From contig CAZNVC010000001.1 of assembly GCA_964576685.1 (NCBI GenBank), positions 8,912-72,911 of the forward strand: a stretch of 64,000 nt of DNA, in the 5' to 3' direction. This document shows, one piece after another, positions 31,322 to 39,511 of this stretch. The position numbers and the translations under genes were made by a program. The DNA is from UBA11704 sp964576685 (GTDB lineage Bacteria; Patescibacteriota; Minisyncoccia; Phycocordibacterales; UBA5272). The notes beneath the pieces were generated by a model that was given only the letters and a program-made list of their open reading frames with translations, had not been told where the DNA came from and did not search any database. Numbering within the stretch: the first letter of the stretch is position 1; every line of letters starts with the position of its first letter.

Positions 31322-31525
31322 TTATACTGTTGTTGTTTTCAAGTACACAAAAAGTAACGCATCTCCTTCGCCAATGTGCCCTTGAAAAATATTCTGAGAG
31401 TCATCTTCAAGAGGAGCTTTACTAATCACAAAAGGAGTTTCACCATACTTAAAATCAAAAGACGTAGCAGTGTCGTTGAGGGGAGCTTCTTCCTTGATTT
31501 TTTCTATAAAATGGTTACTGAACAT
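31322..31525 (-). CDS. Small protein of unknown function
   Basis: 67 residues (MFSNHFIEKIKEEAPLND...), acidic, with a mixed beta pattern (FDFKYGETPFVISKAP, GDALLFVYLKTT). No membrane segment or known motif. It is convergent with rpsA and lies 74 bases downstream of the kinase gene on the same strand. No SD is seen. It may be a real small gene since the frame is clean, but support is limited to length and composition. Confidence 0.45.
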   Translation of the reverse strand: MFSNHFIEKIKEEAPLNDTATSFDFKYGETPFVISKAPLEDDSQNIFQGHIGEGDALLFVYLKTTTV

Positions 31526-31598
31526 AGTTATGTACCTAAAAAATGAACTTGGCTTATAATACTATAAATAATATCACATGTCAATTTGTGGCGTTGAT

Positions 31599-32387
31599 TC
31601 ATTGTTGTAGTAACGCCCTAAGATCCACCTCTATTTTCTCTAAATTTAAATAATCAGATTCTCTAAGTTTTTTTGCGCGTAAGCTTTCTTCTTGATAACC
31701 AACCCGCACCGATCGACCAAAATCAATAATATAAGGACTACCTGTTATTGAATCTACCATTACATTTCGCGCCTCAAGATCGTTATGAACCACCCCAATT
31801 TCATGAAGATTATCAACGTAGGTATATAGTGTATCCATAAAGCTTTTAAGATTAAAGGATTCTGGTAATGCATTATTCCCTAAGATAATATTCTGTAAAT
31901 TTATTGCAGAAAGCTCTTCCATAACAAAAGCATAGAAATCATTTTTGCAATTAAGTAACTGTAACGGTCTTGGACATTTTGTGATTTCGTCTGTATTAAG
32001 CGAAGCAACATCACTTTGTATACGAAACTCTTCGATGGGATCATTTCCTCTATCTGCTGTATGATACGAATCCCGTGTATGTCTCATTACTTTGATACAT
32101 ACTTTTTTATCTTCTCCGTCAGGCGACTCAAAGCTGTATACTCTCCCCTTCCCTCCTTTTCCAAGATAATTATTTTCGTTCCAAAGACTACGAGCAACAA
32201 GATCATAGTATCTTTTTTGATCTGGGTAGTGGAGCCCTTTGTTTTCTAGATATTGTCTTATTCTTAGTAACTTCAAATTATCAATAATAATTTCAAAGTT
32301 TTCTGGTATCGGTTGCAACGTTGACCAGCTCTCGAGTTTATTCGTTGCAACTTCCACAGTATTACTTTCTAGATTGTTGAATGACAT
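31599..32387 (-). CDS. Protein-kinase-fold phosphotransferase
   Basis: 262 residues. The glycine loop is LGKGGKGRVYSF and the VAIK-like lysine is in CIKVMRHTRD. The catalytic loop is VVHNDLEARNVMVD (H-N-D-L in place of H-R-D-L, with the conserved Asn), and the metal motif is IIDFGRS. This is a compact Ser/Thr-kinase or RIO/aminoglycoside-kinase-like fold. It starts 8 bases after pth ends, so the two are co-transcribed. The substrate is unknown; no phosphatase or FHA partner is in view. Confidence 0.78.
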   Translation of the reverse strand: MSFNNLESNTVEVATNKLESWSTLQPIPENFEIIIDNLKLLRIRQYLENKGLHYPDQKRYYDLVARSLWNENNYLGKGGKGRVYSFESPDGEDKKVCIKVMRHTRDSYHTADRGNDPIEEFRIQSDVASLNTDEITKCPRPLQLLNCKNDFYAFVMEELSAINLQNIILGNNALPESFNLKSFMDTLYTYVDNLHEIGVVHNDLEARNVMVDSITGSPYIIDFGRSVRVGYQEESLRAKKLRESDYLNLEKIEVDLRALLQQ

Positions 32388-32395
32388 ACGTAAAA

Positions 32396-32932
32396 TTATT
32401 TTCCATTATACACCTCCATAGCCTTTTGATACCCCTCTTTTGTAATTACTTGTATCGCGCCAAGTACTCGTGAAGCAATGAGACGGAGCATTTCCTCTTC
32501 CTCTTCTTTAATAATCCCCATCACATACTTCTGTACCCCTTCACCGTGAGGAGCTTTTACCTCCTTACCATCGACTTCCTTTGGGGCAATGCCAATACGG
32601 ATGCGAATAAAATCCTTCTTCTGTAAGACCTCAATAATACTTCGCACACCATTATGACCCCCATCTCCCCTATCATATGAAATACGAAATGTTCCATATG
32701 GCAAATCCTTATCATCATACATCACTACGATTTCTCTCCCCTTATGATACTTAAGGTAGTCACGCACTGCTACTCCACTTTCATTCATAAAAGTACTTGG
32801 TATCATTATCTCGCAATCAACAATCTTCATTACTTCATCTTTAATCATCGAAAGGAGTACTCGGGCAACATTGTGACGAGTGTGAGCATACTTCTCCCCT
32901 GGGTTACCGAGCGGAATAAGTGTGTACATCAT
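32396..32932 (-). CDS. pth: Peptidyl-tRNA hydrolase
   Basis: Releases peptides from prematurely dropped peptidyl-tRNAs. 178 residues with LGNPGEKYAHTRHNVA (N10, H20 catalytic), a compact PSTFMNESG loop (N at the substrate site), MYDDKDLPYG (catalytic Asp) and GDGGHNGVRSI. The usual segment between HNVG and the MNxSG loop is shortened by about 20 residues, so this is a compact form. Two ATG codons one codon apart are possible starts. Confidence 0.93.
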   Translation of the reverse strand: MMYTLIPLGNPGEKYAHTRHNVARVLLSMIKDEVMKIVDCEIMIPSTFMNESGVAVRDYLKYHKGREIVVMYDDKDLPYGTFRISYDRGDGGHNGVRSIIEVLQKKDFIRIRIGIAPKEVDGKEVKAPHGEGVQKYVMGIIKEEEEEMLRLIASRVLGAIQVITKEGYQKAMEVYNGK

Positions 32933-33013
32933 GATTAAAAGTGTAACACACTCCTTGATTTTAAAAATTATTAATTATTATTTTTTAATTTTCAAAACAA
33001 TAAAAAAGAAAAC

Positions 33014-33042
33014 TTGCATGTACTGTTCTGTATCTATATACT
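33014..33042 (+). promoter_or_regulatory. Promoter of lepB
   Basis: TTGCAT (33014-33019), 17 bases, TATACT (33037-33042). The ATG at 33053 is 10 bases further, so the leader is only about three bases. Confidence 0.65.
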
Positions 33043-33052
33043 GGGAGTCACA

Positions 33053-33781
33053 ATGTTTTCTTCTATTGCAAATGCCGTCTTCAGTTCAGTTTCTGACATG
33101 ACGCAGAATCCAGTCTCGATTACTATCTTTGGAATTCTTTCTCTTGTGATCGTCTTGTTAGGGATTGCAATATTCTCTCCTGCTGTGCGCGACATGCTTG
33201 TTCGTATAAAGCTTCTCGAAGAAGATGAAGAGCCTTCGTCACTCCTTATCTGGATTATTGGTATCATCATTCTTGTGAAGCTTGTTCAAGCATTTCTTAT
33301 TCAACCATTTATAGTTGATGGGGCATCGATGCTTCCTACCTACCATAATCAAGAATTTTTATTGGTAGACAAGCTATCCTATCATCTTGAAGCACCATCT
33401 CGTGGAGATATTATGATTTTTAAACTCTACGAAAATAACAATAACCCCTATGAAGGGAAACATCTCATTAAGCGAGTGATAGGACTCCCTAATGAGCGGG
33501 TAGTTGTAAAAGGTGGCGTTACCACCATTTACAACACAAAAAATCCTAATGGATTTATTCTTGATGAGCCGTACGTTGAATACAAAGAGACACAAAAAGA
33601 CGTTGATTTAACATTAAACGATCATCAGTACTTTGTGATGGGCGATAATCGTGCTCAAAGTTATGATAGCCGTGATTGGGGGGCACTTGATGCGGTGAAT
33701 ATTAAAGGCCAAGTCCTTTTTAGAATATACCCCTTCAAGGCGGCCGGGTATGAACCTGGAAGGTATTCATTTATAAAATAA
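33053..33781 (+). CDS. lepB: Signal peptidase I
   Basis: 242 residues. Two N-terminal membrane helices (about 23-45 and 64-84) are followed by the S26 catalytic domain: nucleophile S92 in VDGASMLPT, general base K140 in HLIKRVIGLPNE, and box E GDNRAQSYDSRDWG. It cleaves secretory signal peptides outside the membrane; the many pilin-like precursors here are likely substrates. The start at 33053 lies just downstream of a TATACT box; the upstream in-frame ATG would overlap that promoter. Confidence 0.93.
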   Translation: MFSSIANAVFSSVSDMTQNPVSITIFGILSLVIVLLGIAIFSPAVRDMLVRIKLLEEDEEPSSLLIWIIGIIILVKLVQAFLIQPFIVDGASMLPTYHNQEFLLVDKLSYHLEAPSRGDIMIFKLYENNNNPYEGKHLIKRVIGLPNERVVVKGGVTTIYNTKNPNGFILDEPYVEYKETQKDVDLTLNDHQYFVMGDNRAQSYDSRDWGALDAVNIKGQVLFRIYPFKAAGYEPGRYSFIK

Positions 33782-33815
33782 ATAAGGGACATCTAAGCAT
33801 AACAACCACCACTGT

Positions 33816-35123
33816 ATGAATGAAAATGAAAAACAACCAAAGAAAGAGGTTCCAACATCACTAAAAGGGATGTTCGATGTGATGGACGAAACCTATTATG
33901 CCTACCAAGGACTCTTTGAAAAAGCTCAGGAGATCGCTGTTTACTATGGGTTTAAACCAATAGAGACACCTGTACTTGAACGAGAAGATGTCTTTGTCTC
34001 AGCAATTGGAGAAGGAACTGATGTCATTGATAAAGAAATTTATGCATTCAGATCAAAAGGAGGCGAGCGTCTTGCAATGCGCCCAGAATACACTGCCTCA
34101 ATTATGCGTGCATATCTTGAGCACGGCATGCAAACTCTTCCACAGCCGGTAATGCTTTACTCATACGGGCAGGTCTTTCGTCATGAAAATCCTCAGAAGG
34201 GTCGTCTACGACAGTTTAGACAATTTAACCTCGAGATACTCGGGACTTCAAAATCAATCGCTGATGCTCTCATTATTCGTACCCTCACTACTATTCTTGA
34301 AGAATATGGTTTTAAAGATCTTATTGTTGATATCAACTCGATGGGTGACAAAGAGACTCGGCCAACATTTATCAAAGAACTTACAAATTATTACAAAAAG
34401 CATCTTGAGAGCTTGTGTAAGGATTGTCATGAGCGTATCAAGACGAACCCACTTCGTCTTCTTGATTGTAAGCAAGCACAATGTCAGCCATTTAAAGATA
34501 ATGCGCCGTCATCACTCTCCTATCTCTCAAATGATGCACGCACACATTTCAAGGAAGTACTTCAATATCTCGAGGAGATGGGTATTCAATACCGTATCAA
34601 CAACTCTCTGGTGCGTGGACTTGATTATTACACACGTACAGTTTTTGAAGTCATTAAAGTTGATGTTGACGAAAATGGAAAGGAGCGTGAGATAACAATC
34701 ACAGGTGGAGGCCGTTATGACGGTCTTGCTAAAATGATGGGAGGGAAAAAAGATGTCCCTGCTGTTGGAACAGGGCTTGGTATCGAACGCATTATGATGT
34801 TCCCTGAATGTAAAGCACCTTCTCCTCGCATCATTAAAACACCAAAAGTATATTTTATTCAGCTCGGATTCGAAGCAAAATTAAAGAGCCTCTGTATTAT
34901 GGAGACTCTTCGCAAGAACCGTATTCCTGTGTATCAATCTATATCAAAGGATTCTCTTAGCACACAACTCTCCTCAGCAGAAAAAATGGAGGTACCATAC
35001 TGTATTATTTTTGGACAAAAGGAAGCAATGGATAACACCGTAATTGTTCGTCACATGGGAACACGTTCACAAGACACCGTGAAGATAGATGCATTGTCTG
35101 ACTACATTAAGCACTTAAAGTAG
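33816..35123 (+). CDS. hisS: Histidyl-tRNA synthetase
   Basis: 435 residues, class II. KGMFDVMDETYY near the N-terminus, motif 2 in GQVFRHENPQKGRLRQFRQFN, the histidine motif LVRGLDYYTRTVFEV, and motif 3 GGRYDGLAKMMGG plus GTGLGIERIM are all present. A CKDC...C(x)4QC segment near residues 205-225 suggests a small zinc-like knob, not universal in HisS. The C-terminal anticodon-binding domain is complete. It is 35 bases downstream of lepB, probably in one transcript. Confidence 0.95.
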   Translation: MNENEKQPKKEVPTSLKGMFDVMDETYYAYQGLFEKAQEIAVYYGFKPIETPVLEREDVFVSAIGEGTDVIDKEIYAFRSKGGERLAMRPEYTASIMRAYLEHGMQTLPQPVMLYSYGQVFRHENPQKGRLRQFRQFNLEILGTSKSIADALIIRTLTTILEEYGFKDLIVDINSMGDKETRPTFIKELTNYYKKHLESLCKDCHERIKTNPLRLLDCKQAQCQPFKDNAPSSLSYLSNDARTHFKEVLQYLEEMGIQYRINNSLVRGLDYYTRTVFEVIKVDVDENGKEREITITGGGRYDGLAKMMGGKKDVPAVGTGLGIERIMMFPECKAPSPRIIKTPKVYFIQLGFEAKLKSLCIMETLRKNRIPVYQSISKDSLSTQLSSAEKMEVPYCIIFGQKEAMDNTVIVRHMGTRSQDTVKIDALSDYIKHLK

Positions 35124-35177
35124 TAGTTGCTACATAAGTAATCTTTTAAGAGGAGGAAAGAAGACTCTGGTATCGAT

Positions 35178-35205
35178 TTGACAAAAATTGTTGGTTGAAT
35201 AAAAT
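35178..35205 (+). promoter_or_regulatory. Promoter of a small membrane orphan
   Basis: TTGACA (35178-35183), 16 bases, TAAAAT (35200-35205); leader about 26 bases with GGAGAAGG. Confidence 0.6.
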
Positions 35206-35237
35206 TGTTTTAATTATGTTCATTATGGAGAAGGTGT

Positions 35238-35627
35238 GTGAACTATCCATCACTTTTTGTGGGGTGTATGATGGTTGCTCTGGTCTCTTTCTTTATCTAC
35301 ACTGAATATCACGCCAGAAAAAGTCTAAAGAGTGTCATCGATTGGTGTGACACAAGTGATGCATTTTTTTATTGGAAGACAACAAACCCTTCTGTCTACA
35401 TAGGACTTTCTGATGAAGGCAAAAGGTTACTGAGAGATTTAATACTTGCGTGGGATCGTTTTGTGACCATGCATCCGTATTGTCGAAATGACAAATACCG
35501 AGAACATCTAATGAGCCTTTTTGATGACCTCCCTCCACGACCATATAGGCCGTGGCCAAAAACAAGACTGCCTGATTCTAGGGCAGTTTTTATTTTTGAC
35601 AAAACCATACGCATACTAGTAGTATAG
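35238..35627 (+). CDS. Small membrane-anchored orphan, 3' end uncertain
   Basis: A GTG start seven bases after GGAG gives 129 residues with one N-terminal helix (LFVGCMMVALVSFFIYTEY) and a soluble, mostly helical domain containing Trp/Cys residues (VIDWCDTSDAFFYW). The frame continues through a terminator hairpin at 35567-35597, which is unusual. The last 15 or so residues may be read only because no stop intervenes, or a frameshift may have removed the original stop. Function unknown. Confidence 0.5.
   Translation: MNYPSLFVGCMMVALVSFFIYTEYHARKSLKSVIDWCDTSDAFFYWKTTNPSVYIGLSDEGKRLLRDLILAWDRFVTMHPYCRNDKYREHLMSLFDDLPPRPYRPWPKTRLPDSRAVFIFDKTIRILVV
35565..35597 (+). terminator. Terminator lying inside the orphan's open frame
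   Basis: ACTGCC (35567-35572) pairs with GGCAGT (35582-35587) and is followed by TTTTTATTTTT. Confidence 0.7.
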
Positions 35628-35656
35628 TAAGTGAATCATGTAACTAACCCCTTACC

Positions 35657-35980
35657 ATGGGAGAGAGTGAAGTGAGTAGAACTTTAACCAACATTAGAGA
35701 AAGAATTGTCATTATCGATACCTCTGTTTCTAATTTGCTAACAGAAAAACAAAGACTACTTATGTTTCTTAAGCGGCCAGTCCAAAACATTTTTGACGGC
35801 GTTGATGCAAAAGACATAAAGACTATTGTCGATATCTTGGAACAGATTGAAATTCACACCGTAGAAGACTTGCTTCGATGTGAAAAGAAAACCCTTCTGG
35901 GAATGTTTTCAAGAGAAGCAAAAGATAAAATTCTTGCCATCAATGATGCCCTTGAACGACACAGCCTTTCCATTCTTTAA
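35657..35980 (+). CDS. Small protein resembling RNA polymerase alpha C-terminal domain
   Basis: 107 residues. The second half (IEIHTVEDLLRCEKKTLLGMF...KDKILAINDALERHSLSI) follows the alpha-CTD / helix-hairpin-helix pattern: an I-x-T-V-x-D-L-L helix, a turn, then a K-x-x-x-I-x-x-x-L helix. The first half is helical without a recognised fold. A GTG at 35672, preceded by GGGAGAG, is an alternative start that would remove five residues. It has its own terminator. It might bind DNA or the polymerase; that is inference from a short resemblance. Confidence 0.5.
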   Translation: MGESEVSRTLTNIRERIVIIDTSVSNLLTEKQRLLMFLKRPVQNIFDGVDAKDIKTIVDILEQIEIHTVEDLLRCEKKTLLGMFSREAKDKILAINDALERHSLSIL

Positions 35981-36013
35981 GAAAGCAAGTTACACCCTTT
36001 ATGACGAACACAC

Positions 36014-36045
36014 AATACAGCAACTGAAAAGTTGCTGTATTCTTG
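36014..36045 (+). terminator. Terminator of the alpha-CTD-like gene
   Basis: AATACAGCAACT-GAAA-AGTTGCTGTATT, perfect 12-bp stem, then TCTTGTTTT. Confidence 0.8.
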
Positions 36046-36117
36046 TTTTAGATGAGAAATAAGAATAAGGTGTGACTGTTGCCAAATCTTCCTTCTTGTG
36101 ATAAAATTCCCCTACAT

Positions 36118-36366
36118 ATGTCAAACGTCAACGTAGAAGTTAAAAGAAATTCAAGTGAAAACGCCCTTTCTCTTGTTCGTCGCTTTCAAAAGCGTGTACA
36201 AGAGTCCGGTGTCCTCCCACGTGTACGAGGTATTCGTTATAACGACCGACCTCTCTCAGTACTTAAGACAAAGCGAGCAAAATTGAAGAAACTTGCCAAC
36301 CTTGCAAAGTACGAAGAAGATAAGCGAATGGGAAAGGTTATCGAAAGAAAGAAAGGACGAAGATAG
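36118..36366 (+). CDS. rpsU: Ribosomal protein S21-like
   Basis: 82 residues. VNVEVKRNSSENALSLVRRFQKRVQESGVLPRVRG has the S21 pattern (V-x-V-x-x-x-E-x-x-x-x-A-L-R-R-F-K-R-x-V-x-x-x-G). A long basic tail ending ERKKGRR follows, longer than in the usual 70-residue protein. The ATG at 36118 lies ten bases after TAAAAT. A terminator separates it from ybeY. Confidence 0.75.
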   Translation: MSNVNVEVKRNSSENALSLVRRFQKRVQESGVLPRVRGIRYNDRPLSVLKTKRAKLKKLANLAKYEEDKRMGKVIERKKGRR

Positions 36367-36380
36367 ATACCAGAAAAGAT

Positions 36381-36404
36381 AAGGAGCGCCGGAAGGCGCT
36401 CCTT
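36381..36404 (+). terminator. Terminator after the S21-like gene
   Basis: AAGGAGCGCC-GGAA-GGCGCTCCTT; short T run only. Confidence 0.6.
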
Positions 36405-36434
36405 GCTCCGTAAATAAATCAACATCGTAGTACC

Positions 36435-36833
36435 ATGGCACTCCTTGAAACAAAAACACTCACCGTTATCCGCAAAAACGGTCCACTTCCAGAAATACCA
36501 TTTTCAAAAATAAAAGAAACCATTCTCGACAAGGGGTATATTCTTACAATTATTTTTTGTAGCGAAGAAGAATCACGAACACGTAATCAAGCATATAGAG
36601 AAAAAGATTACCCGACTAACATTCTTTCTTTTCCGCTAGAAAAAAACGAAGGAGAAATCTATATATCACTTGCCGTTGCTCGAAAAGATGCCAAAAAATT
36701 CGAAATGTCCTACCGAGAATTTCTCCACCTCCTTATCATACATGGGATGCTCCATTTGAAAGGACACGACCATGGTAGTACAATGGAGGAGTTGGAAGTG
36801 AAGTATTGTAAAAAATTTTTCCGTGGCAAATAA
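36435..36833 (+). CDS. ybeY: rRNA maturation endoribonuclease YbeY
   Basis: 132 residues, a single-domain zinc endonuclease for 16S rRNA 3' processing and ribosome quality control. The metal motif HGMLHLKGHDH gives H103, H107 and H113. The family strand TNILSFPLEKNEGEIYIS is present before it. Its last 11 bases overlap the GTG start of ftsA, implying translational coupling of rRNA maturation and division genes. Confidence 0.92.
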   Translation: MALLETKTLTVIRKNGPLPEIPFSKIKETILDKGYILTIIFCSEEESRTRNQAYREKDYPTNILSFPLEKNEGEIYISLAVARKDAKKFEMSYREFLHLLIIHGMLHLKGHDHGSTMEELEVKYCKKFFRGK

Positions 36834-37992
36834 CTCGAGAGATATGATAGTAGGGATAGATATCGGTTCTGGAAATCTCCGCGCAGTCGGAGCTGTTCGA
36901 CGTGAAGGAATAAAATATCCTGTCGTCGTAGGAACGTTTAAAAAATCAATTGATGGCATGGATAGAGGAAATATTCTCGATGAGAGAGAAGTGATAAACG
37001 CCATCAGTGATGCAATCATCTCTCTGGAAGAACAATCTGGTATTACTACTTTACATACTCTCATTTCTCTTGGTGCGGTTGGCCTTACCTCTCATCATAC
37101 AAGTGGCTATGCGCAAGTCTCCCGTGGAGATGCCTCTGTTACTGATCTTGATATTGAAAATGCGATTAAGGATGGTAACCGAGCCATTCCTGACATCCGT
37201 AATAAATCCATCGTTCATGCTATTCCAATGGACTACAAAGTAGATGGCAACAAGATACAGGGAAGCATTATCGGCGTTCGAGGTAACAAACTCGAAGCAA
37301 AAACATTGTTCGTCACCTACCCTCTCCAGTGCATGAATGTGCTAAAAAAAACACTTGAGAGCGCTCAAGTTCGTATTACAGATATTGTTGCCGGACCTAT
37401 TGCAGAAAGCATCCCCCTTCTTACTAAGAAACAGAAAGTAGCCGGTGTCGCACTCGTGAATATTGGCCAAGCGGTAACATCACTTCTTGTCTACGAAAAA
37501 AATATCCCTCTCCTTGTGTCCACAATTCCAGTTGGTGGCGATGACATCACGAAAGACATTGCGCTTGGTATGAAAATTACTCTTGAAGAAGCAGAGGAAG
37601 TGAAATGTGGAAGAGCAACGAGCGCCTATTCAAAAAGAAAAGTAGAAGAAATTATTGAGGCACGTCTCGAGGATCTTTGTATGAAGATTACAAAAGAACT
37701 CTCTCGTATACAGCGTTCTGAATTACTCCCTGCAGGGATCATCGTATGTGGATCATCTGCACTTGTCCCTCGTCTTGAATTTATTTTTAGAAATGAGTTA
37801 CGTCTTCCTATAAAAATAGTAAGTAATGAACTTGTAAGAATCACTAATGATACGCTTCGTGATAGTGGTTGGGCGCGAAGTTATGGACTCACCTTCTTAG
37901 CTCCTCATGATAGTGAAAAAGATGCTTTCAAGGAACTTTTAACATCATTTTTCACTCGTGTCAAAAAAATTGTTTCTCAGTTTTTACCTTAA
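36823..37992 (+). CDS. ftsA: Cell division protein FtsA
   Basis: 389 residues, actin-like ATPase that anchors FtsZ to the membrane. Motifs are VGIDIGSGNLRA (phosphate 1), the 1C domain (HAIPMDYKVDG, SIIGVRGNKLEA), VALVNIGQAVTSLLVYE (phosphate 2), and IIVCGSSALVPRLEFI (adenosine). The C-terminus ends in a basic/hydrophobic segment (FFTRVKKIVSQFLP) that fits the amphipathic membrane-targeting helix. The GTG start within ybeY is preferred because it supplies the residues before the first strand. Confidence 0.92.
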   Translation: MANNSRDMIVGIDIGSGNLRAVGAVRREGIKYPVVVGTFKKSIDGMDRGNILDEREVINAISDAIISLEEQSGITTLHTLISLGAVGLTSHHTSGYAQVSRGDASVTDLDIENAIKDGNRAIPDIRNKSIVHAIPMDYKVDGNKIQGSIIGVRGNKLEAKTLFVTYPLQCMNVLKKTLESAQVRITDIVAGPIAESIPLLTKKQKVAGVALVNIGQAVTSLLVYEKNIPLLVSTIPVGGDDITKDIALGMKITLEEAEEVKCGRATSAYSKRKVEEIIEARLEDLCMKITKELSRIQRSELLPAGIIVCGSSALVPRLEFIFRNELRLPIKIVSNELVRITNDTLRDSGWARSYGLTFLAPHDSEKDAFKELLTSFFTRVKKIVSQFLP

Positions 37993-38097
37993 TAAATAAG
38001 ACTTTTTTACTTATTGTCACTAAAAAAGGCCCCTTTGCAAAAAAGCGCTACAGTTGGTATAGTTACTATATAATAACGTAATGACACCAAACCCCTT

Positions 38098-39363
38098 ATG
38101 GCAAAAGTAAACCCGGAAATTGAAAGCTTCGCACGCATCAAAGTAATTGGTATCGGAGGATCAGGAAAAGGAGCTCTCAACCACATGATTAACTCTAAAC
38201 TTCAAGGAGTTGAGTTCGTTGCGATGAACACTGATACACAAGATCTTCATCACTCACTTGCAGAGAAGAAAATTCATATTGGAAAAAATCTTACCAAAGG
38301 GCTTGGTGCTGGAATGGATCCAGAAGTAGGAAAGCGTAGTGCTGAAGAAACACGTGAAGAAATTCAAGATGTCATTAAGGGAGCTGACATGGTCTTTATC
38401 GCAGGAGGAATGGGTGGAGGAACAGCAACGGGAGCTGCTCCTGTAGTTGCTTCGGTTGCAAAGAATGAAGGGATTCTTACCATCGGTGTTGTCACCAAGC
38501 CATTCTTTTTTGAAGGAGCAACACGCATGAAGCTTGCAGAGCGTGGACTTGAAGAACTTGAAAAGGAGGTCGATGCACTTATTGTTATCCCTAACGATAG
38601 ACTCCTTTCAGTAATCGACAAAAATACTACCGTTAAGCAAGCCTTTGAGATGTGTGACGAGGTCCTCAAGCAAGCGGTTGAAGGTATCTCAGATATCATT
38701 CGTACCGCAGGAACGATCAACCTCGACTTTGCTGACATCAAGAGAATTCTTAAAGATTCAGGAACCGCACTTATGGGTGTTGGTCGTGGAATGGGAGAGA
38801 ACCGTGCACGTGAAGCGGCAACCGCTGCAGTGAATTCCCCTCTTCTTGATGTTTCTATTCATGGGGCAAAAGGAGTTCTCTTTGCAATCTATGGCGCTGA
38901 AGATCTTGGAATGCTTGAAGTACAAGAAGCTGCAAAGATTATCACCGAGTCAGTGGATAAAGATGCAAAGATTATCTTTGGTATTGCAACTGACCCAACA
39001 CTCAAGAAAGATGAGATTAAAGTAACAGTCATCGCAACAGGATTCCCAAGTGTCTTTTCAAGTCGAGTAGCTCCACCAACTGCTCATGCTCACCAAGCGC
39101 ATGAAGCGCCTGTAAAAGAAAAAGAGGAAGCACTCCGCCCAGAACCTCGCCTTGATAAAAAGGAAACTATTCGCGAGACAATGACCACCGCTTCTCCTGA
39201 CAATCGTATTGATAATGAGCTCGCAGAAGGAGAAACAAAACTTGTTGAGGACACCACAAAGAAAGCAACAACTCCTGCTAAGAAACCAGTATTTAAATTT
39301 GATGAAGAGGAGGAAGACGATGAATGGGAAGCGTTACCACCATTTCTCCGAAGAAAGAAGTAG
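38098..39363 (+). CDS. ftsZ: Cell division protein FtsZ
   Basis: 421 residues, tubulin-like GTPase. IKVIGIGGSGKGALNHM opens the GTP-binding core. The tubulin signature is GGGTATGAAP, with Ala where nearly all FtsZ have Gly (GGGTGTG). NTDTQDL and the T7 loop region NLDFADIKRIL are normal. A linker rich in Lys/Glu/Thr (about 320-405) leads to the conserved tail EWEALPPFLRRKK that binds FtsA. TATAAT-like sequence lies about 25 bases before the ATG. Confidence 0.95.
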   Translation: MAKVNPEIESFARIKVIGIGGSGKGALNHMINSKLQGVEFVAMNTDTQDLHHSLAEKKIHIGKNLTKGLGAGMDPEVGKRSAEETREEIQDVIKGADMVFIAGGMGGGTATGAAPVVASVAKNEGILTIGVVTKPFFFEGATRMKLAERGLEELEKEVDALIVIPNDRLLSVIDKNTTVKQAFEMCDEVLKQAVEGISDIIRTAGTINLDFADIKRILKDSGTALMGVGRGMGENRAREAATAAVNSPLLDVSIHGAKGVLFAIYGAEDLGMLEVQEAAKIITESVDKDAKIIFGIATDPTLKKDEIKVTVIATGFPSVFSSRVAPPTAHAHQAHEAPVKEKEEALRPEPRLDKKETIRETMTTASPDNRIDNELAEGETKLVEDTTKKATTPAKKPVFKFDEEEEDDEWEALPPFLRRKK

Positions 39364-39389
39364 GAAATTAAATATACCGTTTAACGCAA

Positions 39390-39417
39390 TAAGGACCTGG
39401 TCGCGACCCGGTCCTTT
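39390..39417 (+). terminator. Terminator after ftsZ
   Basis: AAGGACCTGGTCG and CGACCCGGTCCTT pair with one mismatch, then TTTTG. Confidence 0.75.
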
Positions 39418-39459
39418 TGTAATACTTATTTAAAAAAAGTAACAGTAACATTGTCATGC

Positions 39460-39465
39460 TATACT
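39460..39465 (+). promoter_or_regulatory. -10 box upstream of trxB
   Basis: TATACT preceded by TGC; the leader to the ATG would be about 40 bases without a recognisable SD. Confidence 0.45.
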
Positions 39466-39511
39466 TTTCTCATCGTATCTATTACTAATAATGAATTACT
39501 GATAACTATTT

